Assembly: GCA_943736015.1 (NCBI GenBank)
Contig: OX031072.1
Coordinates: 11,807,501-11,871,500 of the forward strand
DNA length: 64,000 nt
From: Tridacna crocea
Taxonomy: Eukaryota > Mollusca > Bivalvia > Cardiida > Cardiidae
Direction of reading: 5' to 3'
Below are positions 20,631-32,560 of this stretch, one piece after another (within the stretch, counting starts at the first letter, position 1; the number at the start of each line of letters is the position of its first letter). The position numbers were made by a program, and so were the translations under genes. The notes beneath the pieces were generated by a model. The model was not told the origin of the DNA. It made no database searches and was given only the letters and a program-made list of their open reading frames with translations.

Positions 20631-22774
20631 ATTTTTGCCATTTTTTTAACGTTTTCAAAAGCCTCCTATTTTCAGAGTCGTTTCTGTTAGGAATTGAAAG
20701 GTAAAGTATCAACAAAATAAGGATTATTATCACGTTTCGAAACACGTGTTGAACCAAGTCATTAATTGTCTTGATAGTTAGTGGAAAAGGTGTAGATGAT
20801 TATTATCTACCGAAATTAATTCCAACCAAGTATCATAAGCTTGCACAAATTCTGTTTTAAAAAAAGAGATAAATATACATTACACAACTGTGACATACAT
20901 GTAGAAAACTGCATGTCACAAGCAATTTCTCATTTTTTTCGCATTTTTTTTTTCCAGAAGAGGTCTTCCTATGACACACTAAAAAAATAGGCATCATGGG
21001 TGATAACTTTACATTGAGAATTTTTCAAACCTGATTAACAGGCATTTCCTACTTATTGAAGTTGTCATAGGGAGTATGATTTTTCCCATATTAGTTCTAA
21101 ATCTGCAAGTGATCGTTTAGATGTGCTGTGATCTAACAAGAAGCATCCCCAATTCTCTAACAGTCTGAACAGCAACTGAATAGGTAGCAATTTATTCCAA
21201 AAGGAATTGTAAGATCTATAAAAATGAAGTCTTGAATAAAGGATTTATCTGTAAGAGAACGGTGGCCACTGACTAATTGTTTGCTTGTCTGTCTCAATGA
21301 TACTGGTTTATATAAGGGCTTGCTATCTAAAGGCTGACTGGCTTGCAGACCAGCCTATCTACTACCATTCCCATTTATTAGCTTGCGTGTCTTTTAGTTA
21401 CTTAATTCATTCACCCCTTTGTTCGTGATCTTGTGTGCTTCAGTTGTTACGCTGTTGCATTGAAAATGCTGTGCTCACTGTAGCACTGCGTTCTTTGGAG
21501 GGAGTGTCATTTTGCAAGCCACTTAAAAATGAGTTTCAAGCCTTAAACTGTTTAAACGAAACGGGCAAATCTGTGAACTGTTGTCCATGATAGATGAATA
21601 CAATGTTGAGAAGAGGAAACTTTATTACTTGATTGATCCGTTTATTCATTCTTTCATCTTCTATTTCAAAGCTAATATACGGTGGACATCTTGAAAAATG
21701 GTAACTCTATCTGAGACAGACGTACGTTTTTTCATCATCTGCTGTAATGTCGGGTGACCTAAGTTTCTTCATCTTTGTTGACACTCTGTACTTTAGCTGC
21801 TTTTCTTAATCTTTGTGATTCACTTCTCTGCTTAGCTGATCCAAATTGTCTTCTATGATATCAGTCTGTTGTGTTGAATGAGTGAAACACGACTTCGAAG
21901 TCAGCAATTTTTCTTGCTTAGTGAATTTAGCTTTCTTTTCCGCCTTGTACAAGGAGAGTTGCTGAAATAACAAGTTTTCCTTTTTTGAAAAAAAAAAAAA
22001 GAATGATAGAGTTAATCCAGTAACAAATATGCCTCTACTTATAAATTTTGACACTGATATTGATAGAAAAAAATGTGGTCAAGCATTGCCATTTTACTGC
22101 AATATACGTCTGTTTTCATTGCCGTATTTAAATCGATTTAGAAATTCAAACAACATTGTTGTATTTAAAATGATTTAGAAGTTCACAGTTGTGAACGACG
22201 GCAGACCAACAAACGAGGAGACGAAGAGTTAGACAAGAACAAGTTATTCAGACACGCGCACTGATCCGAAATACCTACAGGCATGGACGTCTGTTCATCG
22301 ATTAAGCTAAGTAAAGTTTTTTTTTAATCTGCTTACTTTGCGTAAGTCGAATCTTTAAAGAAAGCGAAATTTACCTTCGTTGTGTGTCAATTAAGGATGC
22401 TCCATTTTCCCACCATTGGCAAATACCTTTCAAGAGCCTTTCGTATGTGCATGTGAAATTCAGTAAAAACAATGTTTGATTGACCTAGTTTTTTGTCCAG
22501 TCAGAGATCGGTATAAGGTGAGATTTTCTTCAACTAAACCCTAATAAACGTCGTTCATCTTAAATAGAAGGAGCCGTTCCAAATGTATAGATTGTAGCTG
22601 CTCCTCCCAAATTGTCATAAAGATATCGTGCTCGACGGTATTCTCATCAATTTATTCCTGTCTCTTGCATAAAACCAAATATGCAAAAAATACGGAGGGC
22701 TTCTTAGGCCACTATTTTTTGGAATGTATAAGCTGGTCCTTGTCCACTATTTTGCGATTAGTATCGAATGAAAA
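20631..22774. other. No gene seen
   Basis: About 2.1 kb of AT-rich DNA with short domain-less ORFs and no tandem structure noticed. Confidence 0.45.
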
Positions 22775-23798
22775 AACAAGAGGGCCAAGATGGCCCTGGA
22801 TTATCTTGGTCCTGGATCGCTCACCTGAATTTTTGAGAGGACCATAGCCAATTTTTTCAAAATCTAAACAGGCATTTCAGAGAAGAAGAATTTTTAAGAA
22901 TTTCTTCATGTCTGTATAGTGTAAAAAGCCCACAGCCATCAGAGCCATGTTTCTTGATGGATCAAAATATTTCGAGCACTTTTTGAAAAGGGTCATCCAA
23001 ATAACATCTCTGTGAAATTTTTCAAATTCTGACCAGCGGTTTAAGAGAAGAAGAGTTTAAAAGAATTTCTTCATTTCCCTATAGTGCAAGTAGTCCCCAT
23101 TCACCAGACCCATGGTTCTTGACGGATAAAAATTTCACGAACAATTTTTGAAAAGGGTCATCCAAGGAACATCTCTGTGAAATTATTTCAAATTCTGACC
23201 AGCAGTTTAAGAGAAGAAGAGTTTTAAAGAATTTCTTCATTTCCCTATAGTGCAAGTAGTCCCCATGCATTCACCAGAGCCATGGTTCTTGACGGATCAA
23301 AATTTCGCGAACACTTTTTGAGTAAGGTCATCAAAGGAACATCTCTGTAAAATTATTTCTAAATCTGACCTGCCGTTTCAGAGAAGAAGAATTTTTAAAA
23401 ATTCCTTTATTTCTGTATAGTGCAAGAAGCCCCCGCTCACCAAAGCCATGTTTCTTCACGGATCAAAATTTCACGAACAATTTTTGAAAAGAGTCACCCA
23501 AGGAACATCTCTGTGAAATAATTTTAACATCTGACTTGCGGTTTCAGAGGAGAAGATTTTCAAAAAATTTTCAAGAAAATTCCATTTGGTTGCCATAGCA
23601 ACCAGAGTTTTTGATGGAATCAAATTCTGTGAACAATTTTTTAAAGAGGACCTCCCAAGAAACATTCCAGCCAAGTTTAGTCCTAATTGTCCAAGCGGTT
23701 TAGGAGGAGTTGATGTTTAAAGAATTGTTGACGACGGACGACGGACACCCAGTGATCCTAAAAGCTCCCCTTGAGCACGTTGTGCTCAGGTGAGCTAA
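22775..23798 (+). mobile_element. Non-autonomous Helitron/Helentron-like element
   Basis: The 5' end has the hairpin AGGGCCA-AGA-TGGCCCT (22781-22797) followed by CGCTCACCTGAA. The 3' end has the hairpin GAGCAC-GTT-GTGCTC (23773-23787) and, 11 bases on, CTAA. The subterminal CGCTCACCTGA is complementary to TCAGGTGAGC near the 3' end. The body is about five diverged tandem units of about 170 bp (GAGAAGAAGAGTTT, TTTCTTCATTTCCCTATAG, GGATCAAAATTTC, AACATCTCTGTGAAATT). A 3' stem-loop before CTRR is the Helitron signature, and short subterminal inverted repeats recall Helentrons. No Rep/helicase gene is present. The class is an inference. Confidence 0.65.
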
Positions 23799-24544
23799 AT
23801 ATAAAATATATGTAAAAGTGAAGTAGGTTAAAATTATGGATCCATATGCTTATTCTTAGATCTGACTGCCAGTGTCTATTTATTACAGTAATGTACAAGG
23901 ATTGCTTCTTTTGATTGATACCTTGTGGTGTTTGTTCACATTTTAGGATATAGGTTTGATGGGAAACAATTCTTTTGTGGTACTCATTTGCACTTACTAC
24001 TTTTTCCATGTGTTACCTCAAAAACCATCCGTATGCAATCCACATGTCATTTCGGACACACTAATTTTAGCTTCAACTGCTCCCTTTCCGACGATGAGTT
24101 GGATTGTTTTTTAGTAATATGCTAGATAATGACAATGGACAAAATATTATACTATATTGCCGATACGTTTACTCTCTCACTCATATTGAACCACAAGCGA
24201 GTTTGACTATTCATATTCCAGTACTTTTTCCGCAGTCCATCCTTTATCAAGATCTTTCTTGTGTCTTATGTTCTCAACAATGTATGAATAGGTTAAAAGA
24301 AATGCTATATCTGGCAACTCCGATATTTTTCGTTACAACTTGGGGCAATATCCCACCCTACTCCACTGTCCTACCCTACTCCACTATAAGGCAATAAGAT
24401 ATCGATAAGAATCTGGCGGATGTTTCTATGTGTTTGTCTGTCCACCCAACAGTTGCATAACATGTACTTAGGCCTCCTTTGGTATTACAGCATTTTCATT
24501 TAGTATAAACATATTAATTTTACATCGACTGGGAGCCAAATGAA
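23799..24544. other. No gene seen
   Basis: AT-rich. A 97-codon plus ORF (24104-24397) has no recognisable domain. Confidence 0.4.
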
Positions 24545-24700
24545 ACTGATGTCTCTCAATTCTTCTTCCTGGAAACTACAACAGTACTCGTTCGTAATAT
24601 TTGGGCCAATGAAAAATCTCAAACCTGACCTCCGCTCCCGGTTTTCGAACTCAGGACATTTTGTTTACGAGGCCAACGCTCTACTTCACAACCACGGACA
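24545..24700 (-). mobile_element. tRNA-derived SINE, copy of that at 36541
   Basis: Read on the minus strand, it begins TGTCCGTGGTTGTGAAGTAG and has a B-box-like GAGTTCGAAAACC, then GGATTTTTCATT-like and CGAGTACTG..GTAG blocks and CCAGGAAG. The copy at 36541-36690 shows the same blocks in the same order. The tRNA-related head places it among Pol III-transcribed SINEs. No tail was identified. Confidence 0.75.
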
Positions 24701-25829
24701 AAACAAATTTTTCATTTGCCAAAGTCAACAGCTGAGTACATATACATGTCTGTCAGCTAAAGCTTGTGTACAATATCTAGAATTAACGACCATAATTATG
24801 TGCGTTTCTTACACATGTATGATAATTAAACGGCATCCAGTAAGTTTTTCATGCAATTACATGGACCTTTAATCCAAATATTGCGAAAAGAGCTCTCGAC
24901 TCTCGATTTTTTGTAAACAAAAATTTGAAAAACAAAGAAGACAAACTACACATAGCCCGAAAGGGCTTCAGTATAAAACAGACTTTCTCAGTTGCTTACA
25001 CTAGTTTTGCATTGACTTTTTGTACCATTCTTCGGTTTCTAGAGACAAGTGTTTTCTGTTTGATTTTACAGATAAATAACTAAACTTTAGAAAAATGTGA
25101 GTAACTATATGAAATAACTATCGATTACGATACTTTTAAATATGTAGCATTGCCTACATGTAATGGCTACAATTACCGTAAAGGAACAGGGAAAAAAAGT
25201 AAAATATGCTGTGAGTGTGTTTACAAACACACGGGCATATCTATGCAAAAAATTGGGACAACTTTTTAGTCGATAAAGCTTATATAATATCAGTTTATAT
25301 AGAGTTAGTCGATCACCAAGTATGCTAAAGCTAAAAATAATCTTCGAGAAAATAAAACGATCTTTTTTTTTTTTTAGCTCTGACCATTTCTTAAGAAAAC
25401 TGCAATCTAATCAAACGTCACTAGTGGTAGATTTCAAAGCATTTCATGCCCATTACGTGGAATTACGTTGTATTCAATACATATTATTTCACATATTTGG
25501 CAGAAAGCTATATTATTTATACTTGTAAAATGTTCAAGTACACCAAATATCAATATATTCCAATAGACCTTACCCGGTCTGATTCAATTGCTTGATGAGG
25601 CCTCTACCTGATGAGTTTAAATACTACGATTTCATTATCCATCTTTTCTGATCTTCCTAATCCATGCACTGATCACCGATATCGCCTTTCTGCCTATGAG
25701 GAAAAGAAACAGCTTTCTGGATAGATTTGTTCAGTGAAATTGCAAAAGATCGTGTATGGTTTCATGAACTTACAGGATAAACAGCAGATAGGTTTCTAGG
25801 CCTTGTTTCTATTGTTAGAGAACATACTC
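24701..25829. other. No gene seen
   Basis: AT-rich DNA with no repeat or coding signal noticed. Confidence 0.4.
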
Positions 25830-25889
25830 TTAGTGTCCCAAACCGAGTGTTAGTGTCCCAAACTGAGTGGTAGTATCCCAAACTGAGTG
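25830..25889. repeat. Three 20-bp tandem units
   Basis: TTAGTGTCCCAAACCGAGTG is followed by two slightly altered copies. The CCCAAACTGAGTG part is best conserved. Confidence 0.9.
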
Positions 25890-26001
25890 GTAGTGGTTTT
25901 GATTCGGTTTTGATACTTGTCTCCCTCATTTTATTTTATCGGTCATGGTCTGTGTCGCGATCAATGTAAAAATGAAAAAAAATGAAACAATTTTTGACAT
26001 T

Positions 26002-26176
26002 TTAACCCTTTCCCAAACAATCCCTGCTTACAGTGCTGGGAAAGAAGGCTTTTGGCGTACAATGTTTTCTACCCTTTTGTAGACAAAAATCATCATATGT
26101 ATTACATTTAATTTGTCGTCTGCAAATGCTTTCAGTTTGGTCTCCTCCAAAATTTTGCTGTTTGGGAAAGGTTTAA
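26002..26176. mobile_element. TTAA-flanked MITE, relative of 11332-11545
   Basis: TTAACCCTTTCCCAAACAA at the left and TGTTTGGGAAAGGTTTAA at the right. Its interior is the reverse complement of parts of the 11332 element (TTGTCGTCTGCAAATGC). It is shorter (175 bp) and more diverged. It overlaps a spurious minus ORF (26028-26327). Confidence 0.8.
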
Positions 26177-27390
26177 GTGGGCTTGAGCAGATATGTTTCA
26201 TGGTCGACAATCGATGAGCGGCAGTAACAATGTTGTTACTGGAAGGACATAGTAAAAGCAATAGGGGCATTTGATAACACAAGTTACTAGATATTATCGC
26301 CCTTGCATCGAACCACAGGAATGACACTACTCGAGCACAGATGTTACCAGGCTATCCACACGCAGACTTGTGGACACTAACGTAATCATATGGCTCGTAC
26401 AGAGGGCGGTTTTCTTGGATATCAGAATGATCTCCAACAATTCATGTTGATGCATGAAATAATAGTGATGCCCTTCCGTTTCTACACAACCGCTTTCTAT
26501 TGATCGACAGAATGTACCCTATACACGGAACAACAGCTTACCTAAATACAAAATATCAAATGAGAAAAGTGTTTGCAACTAGATCGTTAAATTTGAAAAT
26601 ATTTGGTGACTTCTGAACGAACAATCTGAATGAAATGCTAAGTTCTGTGGCAACTAGATGTACATGTACCTGGAGACATACTAGACCTTAACTATCGCAG
26701 GTTGTAATTATTTGTGCTTCTCTATTGTGTAGGCGGAATGGCAATGTTTTGTTATTGTGAATAAAACCAGTGGTTTAACCGTTATACGGTCAGAATTTCT
26801 AACGAGTTTAAGGTTTCGGAAACATTGTAGGAAAAAAGGGGAACATGCTGTACGCTGGGATCCAGCATTTTCCCCCTTTGTCTTATAAGAAGGGGTAAAC
26901 GATTTATTCGAAAAATCTTTCAGAAGTTGCAAAGCAGATAAACGTTATAGAACCCCAAAGTGACAAGGACGAAAAGAGAAGAATGAACGTAATGAATATG
27001 CCGTAGAATAGGACTGTCTTTCTATCAAATCTATTTGCAGCCAAATTCAATTTCATCTAAAAATGAAATTCGCTACAAATTAAGGTATTGTTTGTCATGC
27101 ATGACCGTGTATATGCAACCTTGTTTGAAATGTGTTTGACGTAGCTTTCATTACTCAGGATTTTTGCCGGGAAATTGTTTAACTGAATGGAGTTTGATCC
27201 CGTTTGCGACATCTTTACCGTAATAAAGATTTTCTGTTACATGTTTATATTGTTACATCACCTTCTCTAATGTGACATTCGGAAAAGTAAGAAAATTAAA
27301 TTATGACGGGTCGGTCACTGATAAGCGACCGATTCTCCCATCCCCAAAAAGTAAGCTTTTCCTGTGAGTTGTGCATATGTATTTTACCTT
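26177..27390. other. No gene seen; hairpin near 26.85 kb
   Basis: AAAGGGGAACATGCT and AGCATTTTCCCCCTTT (about 26836-26880) flank GCTGGGATCC, a motif also found in the 11332 MITE. It could be another decayed member. The rest shows nothing notable. Confidence 0.4.
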
Positions 27391-28235
27391 GCTATGACTA
27401 TGACTTTTGACCTCCAGAAATGGTCTTTTTCAACAATAAATTGTCTTTATGCGGTTGACCAGTTTGTGAATTTGTATCGAAATTCATTCATACTTAAACA
27501 AGTAACAGGATAGAAATGTACATATCTGTCTAAAGTGTCTCTTTTTGATACTATCTGACAGTTCAGTGTACCAGGCCTTTGACCTTATATTATTTTTCAG
27601 CGTAACAGATCATTTATGTGGTTTACAGTTATACAAAATAATCAAGAAATTCATAATTTTACAGGCCGGCAAGAAACGCTAACCGCCCATAAACCACACT
27701 TGACCTTGCTTTTACTATAACCTTTAACCTAAAGATATGAATCCTGCACAAGGCTTATCAACTTGATTTGTTACTATTTCTGCAAATGCAGTATAAAAAT
27801 AAGAAAGGGAGACAAGTTGACGCCGGAACACGAAAAAGGGCCTTTGACCTCGTCTTAAACTATGGACATGATTTTTGCCTGCAATAAGTTGTCTTTAGGT
27901 GGTTGACGATTCGACACACTTATATTCAAATTCATTCATAATAAGAATGTAAATGGTCCGACTGGAACCTAACCTTTTAACTGTATTGGACCTTACTTTG
28001 ATCTTACCCTTTGGTTCTTTTTGCTGACGCATTCTTTCTGGCTTAATAATTCTGCAGAATTGTACTGAATTTTCTTTCATACTAGAAAAAAGTTACAGGC
28101 CGGACATAAACGAAATCCTCCTCTTAACACACTTGACCTTTCCGTGACCTTGACCTTTGACCTAGATATGGCTTCTTTACATCAAACACCAACTTAATGT
28201 GGTCAACATTTGTTCTGAAACCAATTATAGGGAAA
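27391..28235 (+). repeat. Diverged ~145-bp units with TGACCTTTGACCT
   Basis: The motif (C)CTTTGACCT or TTTGACCTCC followed by ATATGG-like, AATAAGTTGTCTT and GGTTGAC blocks recurs at about 27391, 27566, 27700, 27841, 27985 and 28131. The units are old and heavily mutated. The array ends with AGGAGTTACGG and a short AGACAGACGGG run. The pattern resembles internal repeats of the Helitron-like elements here, and I remember similar arrays from bivalves. Confidence 0.65.
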
Positions 28236-28296
28236 GGAGTTACGGCACTGATATAAACAGACAGACGGGTGGACTCAAGTTCAGAGACTATATGCG

Positions 28297-28352
28297 CCCC
28301 TTTTTTTTTTTTTTTTTTGGGTTCTTTCCCCCCCCTTTTTTTTTTCCCCCTT

Positions 28353-28394
<42 letters not shown>

Positions 28395-28405
28395 GGGGGG
28401 GGGGG
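28297..28405. repeat. Extreme homopolymer block C/T/G
   Basis: C4-T18-G3, then C8, T10, C5, a run of 40 T and a run of 12 G. Such purity and the C/T/G alternation are unlike the rest of the window and may reflect a sequencing or assembly error in a poly(T) site. ORFs through it (poly-Phe, poly-Lys) are artefacts. Confidence 0.85.
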
Positions 28406-29974
28406 TGCATGAAAAACGAAAGAGCATCACGAGTTTACCAACGAGCCATAAACCAAATTCTGCAGGTTTATACCGTCTTACTAAAGAACATCCTACCTCA
28501 ACCAAACCAAGAAACCCTAAATTCCCAAAGAAAACCCGAGTGATAAAACTTGGATATCCGTCATTTAAACACATACCAATGTTTCAAGAACATGGCGAAA
28601 ATACTTACAGTTGCTCCAAAAATTGAAATAATACCATAATTGTGGTCTGCATTATCTGAAATCGTCTTCCGACATCGATAATAATAGAAAATTCCTGTCA
28701 ATGTATCTTGAAAATTTCTGTGATAGAAGCTGCCCTTAAAATTATCCTCAAATATTTTCAGAACATTAAAATCTGGTTCTTTCGCCTCTTAAAGTCTTTT
28801 TAATTTTCAATTTATGTTCCCTCACCCCCACAATAGTAAACTAAATTTGCCACAAAAATATAAGACTACCGTTCGATTATCATTAATACAAACAAATATA
28901 TGATTGGTTGATTGAAAGCTTTATTGCTCATATTGGAAACAAGAATACATGGTGTAGATTCAAGATCAGATTGCAGTGATGTGCAGTCAAATAGTGTTCT
29001 ACGCTGCCCGCAAACTGCTGTACATAATGCCAACAGAAGCGAAAAATCTATAAAATCAAAGAGTACCGTCAGAGGTGAATAATTTGCGCCTGTATATGGA
29101 TTAAGTTTCGAATAAACTGTATAGTACAAGTCCGATATGTGGCAACCATAAAATCTCGCATTTTTCGAACGGCCTTTGAGTACAAAAAATTAACCCTTCA
29201 TCACAAAAGTATAAATCTATGCCCTTTTAGTAAAACAATGTGCAACAAGGGGAAAAGTAAAAAAAAAAGTGATTTTTTCTTCAAATAACTAGCTTACATT
29301 GCGTTAGATGATTTAAATCAGGTGACTCACTTCAGCATGGGCAATCTGGGTCAAAATTGTTTGCTTCTGGTAATTTTTTTTCTTGTCAAATGACCATTTT
29401 ATCGGGTCCTGCAGAATTTGGTTAATGTATATAATCTCATTTCTGTCTATGACGGAGAAGTAATTACGTTTTTTACAGAGCGGAAACAAAGTTTTAACTA
29501 ATAAGGCAATAAAACACTAATTATCTGCAATAAAATAGTATTTCAATTCCGTTTTAGCGATTCTAACGATTTTCCATGGAACTGAACAATTCCAAGTACG
29601 AGAAAGTCACCCGAGCTAGAAATTCTAAATAAGACGTAGAGAAATACATTGTAAATTACATTTATTTGAACTGATTGGATTTTCTTGTAAGGGGCATCAG
29701 ATCGCGTAAAATGAAATCTGTTGCCTAACAGAATTTATCAACCCTCCCATCTGCTAAGGTGTCCCGTGCTTTGGAATGCGCAGAACGTCTCTTTCGTGTT
29801 TCAGTAGAATATCTGAGAGACAGATCACTTATTCTTTATGAGTACATGTTTTTCATTTATTCATTTTACATTCATTGTAAAATTCTTAAGCAAAATTTTA
29901 TTGTAATCATACTCGATGAGCGCTCTATGGAAAACTTACTGTAATGTTGGTAGATTCAAAGGTTGTTGTGCTTA
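28406..29974. other. No gene seen
   Basis: A copy of the dispersed AAGATCAGATTGCAGTGATG repeat lies at about 28960. The 29191 TTAACCCTTCATC could be a MITE end, but no partner was found. The rest is featureless. Confidence 0.4.
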
Positions 29975-30040
29975 TCATGGGATTCGAACGCGGAATTTTT
30001 TTTAAGTAAAGGGCCGCACTCTAGAGCTACACCAGTCTCC
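29975..30040 (-). mobile_element. tRNA-like SINE head
   Basis: On the minus strand, CTGGTGTAGCTCTAGAG (A-box region) is followed by CGCGTTCGAATCCCA (near-consensus B box) about 45 bp later. An A-run in the anticodon region rules out a functional tRNA cloverleaf. SINE remnant or tRNA pseudogene. Confidence 0.55.
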
Positions 30041-32487
30041 AACTGTGAAGCGTTTGAGCGCTTGAAAACCACACAAATAGTTTTAGTAGGAAAAACAAAA
30101 ACAAAGCCAAATTAGTTGCCACTTCATGGTTGCTCAAGTCTATAGACTAAGCAAAGCCAACAGTATAAATATCAAAGATTCGACTGCACGTTTTATGCAT
30201 TCTGATCTTGATCTTAACTGGCTAGTGAGGTAATTTTACAAGTAAAAGGCGTTTTTAGGCTTCAATCGGTTTCATAAGGAACCTTGCCTTGCTGAAGTAT
30301 ACTCTAGGCACTGCCAGTGCTGATCGAATCTGTAAGTGCTAGATTACAAAAAAGCGTTCTCACTGTAAAAAAAGAAGACTTGTCACATTTGTTTCGAAGA
30401 CAACCATGGAATTGTACAGCATCTGCTTGCATCAAAACAACATGTACGATGTCGGTTTCCAAAATACCTTTCAGTTCATTAAATTTCTGATCTCAAATCG
30501 ATATACATTAGTTATTTTTCCTCCATGATTATCATACTTATTAAAGTTTCAGCGAATAAAAGGCCAATGGTATTTCAGTGTAACAGTTAACGGTGTAAAT
30601 TCTACCAATATATCGACCTAATATACCAACTGAAAACGCTGAAAGGGTATGGAGCTATAAACGAGACCACGTGATTAGGTCTTAAAACAGTATACTAATT
30701 AACCTACATTTATATTGTGACGGCAATCTCGCTAAACATCATGGACAAAAAGCAAGGAGGAGCCATCTAGTCTGCAAAGAACTAATGCATAGGGTTGAGG
30801 TAGTGAGGAAACATATCGAGGCATCAATCGGGGAGAGAATCCCTCCAATACATGGAGCTATAACTTAGGTACATATGTTTTTCAGAAGATGCTAATCTAT
30901 CAATTTCTCATCAAAGTAAAATAATTATAATTGGTCGACATTGTGCAATAAGAAATCCACAGGACCGAACCTAAGGAATATTTCCACTCGCAAAGACCTT
31001 CAATGTAAGGTTTGCTTCAAACAACTTTCCGGACTTGCCCATTCACATATATTGATATTTCACAACTGCTTGTCGCCGAGTCCTTTGCAAAACTTAAGCG
31101 CATAGCGAATTTATCCTGGATACCACTGAAACTTGCCGAATGTAGGTAGCCTTAGATGTAAAGCAATGATTATATATGTCGAATAACGTGTGATGCAATG
31201 TTTTCTCAACTCATAACCTAATTAACATCACTGTGAAGCAAGTCCTACATTTTGTAATAACTTCTCGATAATTGCGTCTCAGAAGCATACATTGGTCGTG
31301 ATGATTTTGTTTAGTCTGTTACTAAACGTTTTTAACAAGATTTCATCCATGGCATTACATACGCAGAGCCTGGTCATGCTGTCCTAGCGAATGTTTGCCA
31401 GCATAAAGTATAATTCATTCTTGCCCATTTGCTTCCCATGCAGGTTAACAAGCAGCAAGTACACAAATTCTGGTGCAGTATATCGACAGAAACGATAATC
31501 CTTGATGCAATGTAAATAGCATCTCTCTGCCTTTCAGAAAAAAGAGTATGTGCTCTATTGCGCCTGTTTCTGAGCAGTTGTCAAAGTTACACCATATGAC
31601 CCAATAATATTTTGTTGTTTGCGAATACCTGCAATTTGATCAAGATTAAAACAACTGTAGTCCTGTAAAAGATTACAGGAGAACTTACTAGAGCCAATTT
31701 TATATTGGTTTGATAGAAAAATACTACATTCCAAAGTCAATGAAACTTTTTCTAGTCTTATGGAAAGCATTTCGCGAAAACTAACAATTGCAGACATTAA
31801 GCTCACGTGCTCTCTTGCTCGACCGTCAGATGGATGGCAATGATAGTAACTCTTAAAGAGCTTTGCCCCTTTGTTTACGCGTAGATGTATTATCGTAGTT
31901 GCTAATTAAACACATCGTCAAATTGACAGAATGAAATACGATTTTCGTTTTGATCAGTTTCCAGACGAAAGTCAAATATAGTGTCTTTCCCAACTTTTAA
32001 GCAAGTATTTCCTTTGCAGATATAAAGCCTTGTTTTTTTGTTCCATTGTTAGATTTTTTCGGATATGTTGATAACTGCGGTGAGATTCGATTAACAAATC
32101 ATCCATTTTGTATCAGCCGCTTTCAAGATTCATCAGCTCATCAGCTGCTCTCTATTCAAAAGTGACAACTATTCACGGAATATGGCGAAAGACATCGCTG
32201 AAAGTAATATTCTACGGGCAACATAATACTCAAGATAACCTAATGTGCTCCATGAACATTTCTCTGAGGTTCAGTGAGAAGCGTTGGGTAGGTATCTAGT
32301 CTCCTTTTCTAGGGTCATTTTTCTGATTGGTTGACATTTCGCGGTGTTTTCGACATCATACCCGCCAAATCACAACGACAACTTAGTTATCAATGCTCTT
32401 CTCTGGTTTCACTATTACTAGCACTAGACCAAGACAATATAAAAATGTTTTGCCTGAGAACACCCACATTAAAGAGCTAACGCATGA
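30041..32487. other. No gene seen; weak exon-like pieces
   Basis: A GATCTTGATC-type repeat lies at about 30200. A minus ORF of 83 codons (31555-31806) and a plus segment bounded by TTTTGTATCAG and TTGG|GTAGGT (about 32118-32288) have mild exon-like features. Neither has a recognisable domain, and I do not call them genes. Confidence 0.35.
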
Positions 32488-32560
32488 TATGACGATCGAA
32501 CATATGACCTCGAGATAAGCAATACTACACCTTAACGATTGGGCAACGCCGTACCAGGCT
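32488..32560 (-). mobile_element. tRNA-like SINE fragment
   Basis: Minus-strand reading gives AATCGTTAAGGTGTAG, then CGAGGTCATATGTTCGATCG, in the order of an A and B box. It is degenerate, with no cloverleaf. Confidence 0.45.

Noticed and set aside
26028-26327. 99-codon minus ORF
   Set aside because: Mostly inside the TTAA-flanked MITE at 26002-26176.
28199-28626. ORFs of 91-114 codons on both strands
   Set aside because: They are created by the poly(T)/poly(G) block and give poly-Phe or poly-Lys.
29975-30040. Functional tRNA gene, minus strand
   Set aside because: An A-run disrupts the anticodon arm and the acceptor arms do not pair.
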